Shown here piece after piece: positions 6,977 to 11,521 of a stretch of DNA of 11,521 nt (within the stretch, counting starts at the first letter, position 1; each line of letters opens with the position of its first letter). Source of the DNA: Mesorhizobium sp. (GTDB taxonomy: Bacteria; Pseudomonadota; Alphaproteobacteria; Rhizobiales; Rhizobiaceae); assembly GCA_030698645.1 (NCBI GenBank), contig JAUYMV010000302.1:1-11521 (forward strand), written 5' to 3'. The notes below the pieces were generated by a model. It was not told where the DNA came from and did not search any database. It saw only the letters and a program-made list of their open reading frames with translations. Both the position numbers and the translations under genes were made by a program.

Positions 6977-6992
6977 TGATTCACGTGAAACA
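6977..6992. other. parS: parS site 2
   Basis: TGATTCACGTGAAACA, identical to site 1 including the third-base A, 15 of 16 to the perfect palindrome. It starts 33 bp after site 1, about three helical turns, and also contains GATTC (6978-6982). Confidence 0.93.
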
Positions 6993-7022
6993 GGGACGGG
7001 CCATCGAGAATCGTTTCGGGTG

Positions 7023-7038
7023 TGTTTCACGTGAAACA
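7023..7038. other. parS: parS site 3 (perfect palindrome)
   Basis: TGTTTCACGTGAAACA is the perfect 16-base parS palindrome. It starts 46 bp after site 2 and lies 43 bp before the mnmG start, so ParB bound here and spreading could influence mnmG transcription. Confidence 0.96.
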
Positions 7039-7072
7039 TCGTTAATGGTGAACGGGCTGCATCGAGGTCGCG

Positions 7073-7077
7073 AGGAG
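7073..7077 (+). promoter_or_regulatory. Ribosome binding site of mnmG
   Basis: AGGAG lies four bases before ATG 7082. The spacing is short but the match is strong and fixes the mnmG start. Confidence 0.6.
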
Positions 7078-7081
7078 AACA

Positions 7082-8959
7082 ATGGTGAGAACTGATTTCG
7101 ACGTCGTCGTAATCGGCGGAGGCCATGCCGGCTGCGAAGCGGCGTCGGCGTCGGCACGCATGGGCGCACGGACCGCGCTGCTGACACTGTCGGCCGAAAC
7201 GATCGGCGTCATGTCGTGCAATCCGGCGATCGGCGGGCTCGGCAAGGGGCATCTGGTCCGCGAGATCGATGCGCTCGACGGACTCATGGGCCGGGTGGCC
7301 GACGCTGCCGGGATCCAGTTTCGTCTGCTCAACCGGCGGAAGGGACCAGCCGTTCGCGGCCCACGCACACAGGCGGACCGCAAACTGTATCGGCAGGCCA
7401 TGCAGGTGGCGATCGCAGGCCAGAGCAATCTGGACGTCGTCATCGGCGAGGCCAGGGATTTCAACCTGTTTAACGGCCGCGTTCAAGCGGTCGAGCTCGC
7501 GGACGGACGGGTTCTGCACTGCGGCGCGGTCGTCCTGACGACGGGTACATTCCTGCGCGGCCTGATCCACATCGGCGAGCATCGCTTTGCTGCAGGGCGG
7601 ATGAATGAGCAGGCGACGAACGGGCTCTCGAACACGCTGGAGCGCGCGGGAATCGCACTTGGGCGCCTTAAGACAGGGACGCCGCCGCGCCTCGACGGGC
7701 GCACGATTGATTGGCAATCGCTCGATCGGCAGTCCGCCGACGAGGACCCCGTACCGTTCTCGCTGATGACGGACAGGATTCCCAACCGGCAGATCGACTG
7801 TGGCATAACACGCACGACCCTGGCGACGCATGGGGTCATTCGCGATAATCTGCTCCGCTCGGCCATGTATTCGGGGTCGATCCAGGGCGTCGGCCCGCGC
7901 TATTGCCCGTCGATCGAAGACAAGATCGTCAAGTTCGGCGACCGGGACGGACACCAGATCTTCCTGGAGCCGGAGGGTCTCGACGATGATACGGTCTATC
8001 CGAACGGCATTTCGACGTCGCTGCCGGAAGAGGTTCAGCGCCAACTGATCGCAACGATCCCGGGCCTGGAACGCGCCACGATCCTACAGCCGGGCTATGC
8101 GATCGAATATGATCACGTGGACCCGCGCGAACTCGAACCGAGTTTCGAGACGCGCCGGATCAGGGGCCTGTTTCTGGCCGGCCAGATCAACGGGACGACC
8201 GGCTATGAGGAGGCCGCCGCGCAGGGCATTCTCGCCGGGCTGAACGCGGCTCGACGCGCTTCGGGTGGCGAAGCGATCCTGTTCGGCCGAAGCGACGCCT
8301 ATATCGGCGTCATGGCGGACGATCTGACAAGCCGAGGCGTTTCGGAACCGTACCGAATGTTCACGTCGCGCGCGGAGTTCCGACTTTCGCTGCGCGCGGA
8401 CAATGCTGACACGCGGCTCACCCCGCTCGGGCTCGAGCTCGGCATCGTTTCGCCGGAGCGTCGCCGCCGGTTCGTCGCGCAACAGGGCCGCCTCGATGCG
8501 GCGCGGGAACTGGCGCAAGGCCTCAGCGTGACCCCGACCGAGGCACGCCGGCATGGCCTGGCCCTCAATCTGGATGGCGTTCGGCGCAGCGCTTATGAAT
8601 TGCTGGCCAACAATCTGCTGGGGATCGTCGAGCTCGCAAAACTGTGGCCGGAACTTTCGGGCATCGACGCCAAGTCCGCCGAAGCCCTCGAGACCGAAGC
8701 GCGCTATGCGGTCTATCTTGATCGGCAGAAAATGGAGGCCTCCGTGGTCCGGCGCGAGGAAGCTCGGCTGATCCCGGAGGTGATCGAATTTTGTAGCCTT
8801 CCGGGTCTCTCCAACGAACTGGCGCAGAAGATGACCCTGCGGCGACCGCGCAGCATCGCCGAGGCCCAGCGCATCGATGGCATGACGCCATCCGCCATGG
8901 CCCTGATCATCGCGCATATCCAGAATGTCGAGGCGCGGGCCCTGGGGGGCGCGGCGTGA
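7082..8959 (+). CDS. mnmG: tRNA uridine-5-carboxymethylaminomethyl modification enzyme MnmG (FAD protein)
   Basis: A 625-residue FAD-dependent partner of MnmE (E. coli 629) in the MnmE-MnmG complex that modifies wobble U34 of tRNAs. The N-terminal FAD-binding motif is [11 protein letters not shown] (11-21). It is followed by [20 protein letters not shown] with Cys46, and by [27 protein letters not shown] carries Cys275, matching the second cysteine of the family that is important for activity. The second FAD-binding block contains [20 protein letters not shown]. The C-terminal helical region, which contacts MnmE, contains [12 protein letters not shown]. The start is ATG 7082. It follows mnmE after 135 bp that hold three parS sites, and overlaps rsmG by four bases (GTGA), which suggests translational coupling. 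Older name gidA. Confidence 0.97.
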   Translation: MVRTDFDVVVIGGGHAGCEAASASARMGARTALLTLSAETIGVMSCNPAIGGLGKGHLVREIDALDGLMGRVADAAGIQFRLLNRRKGPAVRGPRTQADRKLYRQAMQVAIAGQSNLDVVIGEARDFNLFNGRVQAVELADGRVLHCGAVVLTTGTFLRGLIHIGEHRFAAGRMNEQATNGLSNTLERAGIALGRLKTGTPPRLDGRTIDWQSLDRQSADEDPVPFSLMTDRIPNRQIDCGITRTTLATHGVIRDNLLRSAMYSGSIQGVGPRYCPSIEDKIVKFGDRDGHQIFLEPEGLDDDTVYPNGISTSLPEEVQRQLIATIPGLERATILQPGYAIEYDHVDPRELEPSFETRRIRGLFLAGQINGTTGYEEAAAQGILAGLNAARRASGGEAILFGRSDAYIGVMADDLTSRGVSEPYRMFTSRAEFRLSLRADNADTRLTPLGLELGIVSPERRRRFVAQQGRLDAARELAQGLSVTPTEARRHGLALNLDGVRRSAYELLANNLLGIVELAKLWPELSGIDAKSAEALETEARYAVYLDRQKMEASVVRREEARLIPEVIEFCSLPGLSNELAQKMTLRRPRSIAEAQRIDGMTPSAMALIIAHIQNVEARALGGAA

Positions 8960-9588
8960 GCGACGAGAAATATGACCAGCTCCGCTCGGTGGCGGGGCCA
9001 GTTTCACGTGAAACATATGAGAGGCTCCTGACCTTCGAATCGGAGTTTCGCCGCTGGTCGCAACGCATCAATCTGGCGGCGCCATCGACGATCGACACGC
9101 TCTGGCGGCGGCACATAATCGACAGTGCGCAACTTCTCGCGATCGAATCAGGTCCCGCGACTTGGCTCGACCTCGGCTCCGGCGGCGGTTTTCCGGGCGC
9201 CGTGCTGGCAATCCTGTTTGCAGGCCAGCCGGGAGCAAGCGTCACGCTGGTCGAGAGCAATCGAAAGAAGGCCGCGTTCCTGCAGTCCGTTCTCGGGCAG
9301 ATGCGTGTTCCGGTGGCGGTCTTGCCGGTCCGCATCGAGGACGCGCCAGCAGCCATTTCGCAGGCCGACATCGTCACGGCGCGCGCGCTGGCGCCATTGA
9401 ACGACCTGCTGCGGCTGTCGGAACCCTGGCTGACCCGTGGCGCGCGCGGGCTGTTCCACAAAGGTCGGGAGTATCGAACCGAAGTGGAGAAATGCCATGA
9501 CGCCTGGCAATTCGATCTGGTAGAACATCCCAGTCTGATCGATGGCGACGGCGCGATCCTCGAGATCACCAATCTGTCGCCGCGCTGA
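8956..9588 (+). CDS. rsmG: 16S rRNA (guanine-527-N7) methyltransferase RsmG
   Basis: A 210-residue SAM-dependent methyltransferase that makes m7G527 in 16S rRNA; loss of this mark is known to give low-level streptomycin resistance. The SAM-binding motif [12 protein letters not shown] is at residues 70-81, preceded by [20 protein letters not shown] and followed by [15 protein letters not shown] and [11 protein letters not shown]. The start is GTG 8956, overlapping the mnmG TGA stop; no ATG is better placed, since conservation starts soon after. Residues 16-20 (VSRET) are written GTTTCACGTGAAACA, so the gene carries a parS site in its coding sequence. It ends 43 bp before parA. The old name gidB reflects its usual place near the origin. 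Confidence 0.96.
   Translation: MSDEKYDQLRSVAGPVSRETYERLLTFESEFRRWSQRINLAAPSTIDTLWRRHIIDSAQLLAIESGPATWLDLGSGGGFPGAVLAILFAGQPGASVTLVESNRKKAAFLQSVLGQMRVPVAVLPVRIEDAPAAISQADIVTARALAPLNDLLRLSEPWLTRGARGLFHKGREYRTEVEKCHDAWQFDLVEHPSLIDGDGAILEITNLSPR
9000..9015. other. parS: parS site 4, inside rsmG
   Basis: AGTTTCACGTGAAACA matches the parS palindrome at 15 of 16 bases; only the first base differs. It is coding sequence for Val-Ser-Arg-Glu-Thr near the RsmG N-terminus. It lies about 2 kb from site 3 and 0.6 kb before parA. Confidence 0.92.
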
Positions 9589-9631
9589 CGCGTGCCCCAG
9601 GGCAACGATTCTCTCGCATCGAGTGGCTGAT

Positions 9632-10417
9632 ATGCGCATCATCACAGTGGCAAACCAGAAGGGCGGCGTCGGCAAGACGACCACGACGATCAATCTGGCG
9701 ACCGCGCTGGCGGCGATCGGCGAACGAGTGCTGATCGTCGACCTCGATCCCCAGGGAAATGCCAGCACCGGTCTCGGCATCGATCGGCGCGATCGTTCGG
9801 TGTCGTCCTACGACGTGATGACCGGCGGGGCGACGGTCGAGGAGGCGTCGATGCCGACCGCCGTGCCCGGTCTGTCGATCGTGCCGTCGACACTCGATCT
9901 GCTTGGCATCGAAATGGAGATCGCCGCCGCGCCCGACCGTGTCCTGCGGCTGCGCAATGCGCTTCGTCGTCATGCCGCGGGCAGCGCGGCATTCACCTAT
10001 GTGCTGATCGACTGTCCGCCTTCGCTGAACCTGCTGACGCTAAACTCGATGGCCGCCGCCGATTCGGTGCTGGTGCCGCTGCAATGCGAATTCTTCGCGC
10101 TGGAAGGCCTCAGCCAGCTGCTCGCCACGATCGACCAGGTACGGGGATCAATCAACCCGGCGCTCACCATACAGGGCATCGTGCTGACCATGTACGACGG
10201 CCGGAATAACCTTGCGAATCAAGTCGTTGCGGATGTTCGGGCGCATATGGGCGAAACCGTCTACGAAACGATCATCCCGCGCAATGTGCGGGTTTCCGAA
10301 GCGCCATCCTACGGCAAGCCGGCGATCCTCTACGATCTCAAATGCTCGGGCAGCCAGGCCTACCTGCAGCTCGCATCCGAAGTGATCCGCCGCGAGCGCC
10401 GGCTGCGCGCCGCCTAG
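9632..10417 (+). CDS. parA: Chromosome partitioning ATPase ParA
   Basis: A 261-residue ParA/Soj-type ATPase. ATP-bound dimers coat the nucleoid, and ParB bound at parS stimulates hydrolysis, which moves the replicated origin. The deviant Walker A motif KGGVGKTT (10-17) has the signature Lys10 and Lys15. VLIVDLDPQGNAST (33-46) is the Walker A' region with Asp39, and VLIDCPPSLNLL is Walker B with Asp127. The C-terminal part contains the family block IPRNVRVSEAPSYGKPAILY. There is no N-terminal DNA-binding helix-turn-helix, so this is the short chromosomal type. ATG 9632 is taken as start; GTG 9623 would add three residues (MAD), and neither has a strong ribosome binding site. It follows rsmG by 43 bp and precedes parB by 52 bp, most likely in one operon. 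Confidence 0.96.
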   Translation: MRIITVANQKGGVGKTTTTINLATALAAIGERVLIVDLDPQGNASTGLGIDRRDRSVSSYDVMTGGATVEEASMPTAVPGLSIVPSTLDLLGIEMEIAAAPDRVLRLRNALRRHAAGSAAFTYVLIDCPPSLNLLTLNSMAAADSVLVPLQCEFFALEGLSQLLATIDQVRGSINPALTIQGIVLTMYDGRNNLANQVVADVRAHMGETVYETIIPRNVRVSEAPSYGKPAILYDLKCSGSQAYLQLASEVIRRERRLRAA

Positions 10418-10457
10418 CACTCCGATTCGCAAGCGAAACATTCGACCAGCAGAGGCC

Positions 10458-10463
10458 AGGAAG
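10458..10463 (+). promoter_or_regulatory. Ribosome binding site of parB
   Basis: AGGAAG six bases before ATG 10470 supports that start. Confidence 0.55.
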
Positions 10464-10469
10464 AACGGA

Positions 10470-11342
10470 ATGAGCGAAGACCTTTCGAGAAACCGACTGG
10501 GGCGTGGCCTTGCGGCGCTGATCGGCGACATGGACCGGCCGGCCCAGGCCGAGGCGCCCGCGGTGCCGGTGGACCGGCGGGTTCCCATTGAGTTCATCGC
10601 GCCCAATCCGCGCAACCCGCGACGCAGCTTCGCCGACGCGGAACTGGACGACCTGGCCGGTTCGATCCGCACCCACGGCATCGTCCAGCCGATCGTGGTG
10701 CGGCCAAGGCCATCCGGCCGGTTCGAGATCATCGCCGGCGAGCGGCGCTGGCGCGCGGCGCAACGCGCCGGACTGACTGACGTGCCGGTGATCATCCGCG
10801 ATGTGGACGATCGCGTCTCGCTCGAACTGGCCATCGTCGAGAACGTGCAGCGCAGCGACCTCAATCCAGTGGAGGAGGCGCTCGGCTATCAGCAATTGAT
10901 CGACGACCACAATTACGTGCAGACCGATCTGGCGCAGATCATCGGCAAGAGCCGCAGCCATGTCGCGAACACGCTGCGCCTGCTGAAACTGCCGGAAAAC
11001 ATCCGCGACATGCTGGTCGACGGCACCTTGTCGGCAGGTCACGCGCGGACGCTGGTGACGGCGGCCGATCCGACCACCCTGGCGAAACGCATTGTCGAGG
11101 AGGGGCTCTCCGTGCGCCAGGCCGAGGCGCTGGCGCAGCACGAGGCGGACCCGCGCAAGCCCGCCGTCAGGACCACGGCCGATGACGAGAAGGACGCCGA
11201 CACCAAAGCGCTCGAGCAACTCCTGTCCGACGTCACCGGGCTCAAGGTGACGGTTAGTCACCGCGACAAGGGCGGCGACGTGCGAATCGCCTATCGCACG
11301 CTGGAACAGCTCGACGAACTCTGCCGGCGGCTGCAGCGCTAG
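10470..11342 (+). CDS. parB: Chromosome partitioning protein ParB (CTP-dependent clamp, parS-binding)
   Basis: A 290-residue ParB/Spo0J protein. It loads at parS, binds CTP, closes as a sliding clamp on neighbouring DNA and stimulates ParA. The N-terminal peptide RNRLGRGLAALIGD (7-20) matches the ParA-contact segment of the family. The CTP-binding domain shows HGIVQPIVVRP, GERRWRAA (90-97, the arginine-rich motif) and ENVQRSDLNPVEEA (from 124). The parS-reading helix-turn-helix is at about 152-173 (TDLAQIIGKSRSHVANTLRL). The C-terminal dimerisation segment follows a charged linker (about 225-245). The start ATG has a good ribosome binding site. Its natural targets are the four parS sites upstream in this window. 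It converges with holA, 35 bp away. Confidence 0.96.
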   Translation: MSEDLSRNRLGRGLAALIGDMDRPAQAEAPAVPVDRRVPIEFIAPNPRNPRRSFADAELDDLAGSIRTHGIVQPIVVRPRPSGRFEIIAGERRWRAAQRAGLTDVPVIIRDVDDRVSLELAIVENVQRSDLNPVEEALGYQQLIDDHNYVQTDLAQIIGKSRSHVANTLRLLKLPENIRDMLVDGTLSAGHARTLVTAADPTTLAKRIVEEGLSVRQAEALAQHEADPRKPAVRTTADDEKDADTKALEQLLSDVTGLKVTVSHRDKGGDVRIAYRTLEQLDELCRRLQR

Positions 11343-11355
11343 CCGGTCGCGCGGC

Positions 11356-11371
11356 GGCCGGAGATCTGGCC
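11356..11371. terminator. Small hairpin between convergent parB and holA
   Basis: GGCCGG (11356-11361), loop AGAT, CTGGCC (11366-11371) forms a 6-bp stem with one G-U pair, inside the 35-bp gap between the two stops. There is no T run; a bidirectional transcript end is a reasonable but unproven reading. Confidence 0.35.
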
Positions 11372-11377
11372 TGAACC

Positions 11378-11521
11378 CTAGGCCCGGCGCTTCTGCAGAC
11401 GGGTGCCTTCGATGGCGATCGCCAGCAGGCATTGGCGCACGATCGCGGCGGACAGGTCGGGCCGGCGGCGCGTCTGCAGCACCGCATCCTGCAGCCGCGC
11501 CAGTGCGCGCACGATCGCCTC
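11378..11521 (-). CDS. holA: DNA polymerase III delta subunit (clamp loader), 3' end
   Basis: The last 47 codons and TAG stop of a gene that enters from the right edge. The visible residues EAIVRALARLQDAVLQTRRR, then PDLSAAIVRQCLLAIAIEGT, then RLQKRRA, fit the C-terminal helical collar domain of HolA, where a pattern like A-L-x-R-L-x-x-A-V-L-x-x-R-R followed by L-L-A-I-A is common in alphaproteobacteria. HolA opens the beta sliding clamp within the clamp loader of the replisome. The placement after parB on the opposite strand is the usual one in Rhizobiales and strengthens the call. The ATPase-like domains are outside the window, so the assignment rests on a short segment plus context. Confidence 0.75.
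   Translation of the reverse strand, partial: EAIVRALARLQDAVLQTRRRPDLSAAIVRQCLLAIAIEGTRLQKRRA

Noticed and set aside
6707..8044. 445-codon open frame antisense to mnmE and mnmG
   Set aside because: Both genes on the plus strand are fully conserved. The frame crosses the parS gap only because the parS palindrome happens to be open in that frame (reads FHVKH).
8110..8126. CACGTG core in mnmG (GATCACGTGGA)
   Set aside because: It has the central hexamer but lacks the TTTC and GAAA flanks needed for ParB recognition.
10425..10445. Possible fifth parS in the parA-parB gap (GCGAAACA with TTCGC before it)
   Set aside because: Only the right half resembles parS (7 of 8). The left half does not match when centred correctly, so it is at most a chance half-site.
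10338..11432. 364-codon open frame antisense to parB
   Set aside because: It is a shadow of high GC at third codon positions; the composition is unlike real proteins and it overlaps the whole parB gene.
1..11521. Mobile elements, CRISPR arrays, tRNA or rRNA genes, defence or toxin-antitoxin genes
   Set aside because: I looked for transposase-like proteins, spaced direct repeats and cloverleaf or rRNA sequence on both strands and found none. Nearly all DNA is taken by conserved core genes.

Overview
The window is a GC-rich stretch of chromosomal core genome from an alphaproteobacterium, most likely of the order Hyphomicrobiales (Rhizobiales). The evidence is the gene order around the replication origin (kinase/pyrophosphorylase gene | origin | hemE-hemJ-rho ... 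mnmE-mnmG-rsmG-parA-parB-holA), a HemJ-type protoporphyrinogen oxidase gene, alphaproteobacterial-style proteins, and parS sites of the form TGTTTCACGTGAAACA. I cannot name the genus from sequence alone.

Layout. Positions 1-162 (minus) hold the first 54 codons of a pyruvate,phosphate dikinase/PEP-synthase regulatory protein gene. Positions 163-549 are non-coding and are the best candidate for the chromosomal origin oriC: one DnaA box that fits TTATNCACA, several weaker box-like sequences, nested inverted repeats, and a 50-bp tract of about 72% A+T with three GANTC (CcrM-type) sites just before hemE. In Caulobacter and Sinorhizobium the origin lies beside hemE. Positions 550-2123 encode hemE and hemJ (heme synthesis, 4-base overlap). 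A C-rich, G-poor 164-bp leader precedes rho (2288-3553). A DUF255/thioredoxin-fold protein gene (3573-5588, minus, TTG start) converges on rho and diverges from mnmE.

Positions 5624-11342 are a co-directional run: mnmE and mnmG (tRNA wobble-uridine modification), rsmG (16S rRNA m7G), and parA and parB (chromosome segregation). The window closes with the 3' end of holA (DNA polymerase III delta) on the minus strand.

Four parS centromere sites belong with parAB: three between mnmE and mnmG and one inside rsmG, where it is read as Val-Ser-Arg-Glu-Thr. Origin, centromere, partition proteins and a replisome subunit gene therefore sit within about 11 kb. Two parS sites share one substitution (TGATTC for TGTTTC) that makes a GANTC sequence inside the ParB site, and one of these also supplies the stop codon of mnmE. 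I regard this as the most interesting signal here. I see no mobile element, CRISPR array, tRNA or rRNA, and no sign of a wholly new multi-gene system; this is mainly conserved housekeeping DNA.
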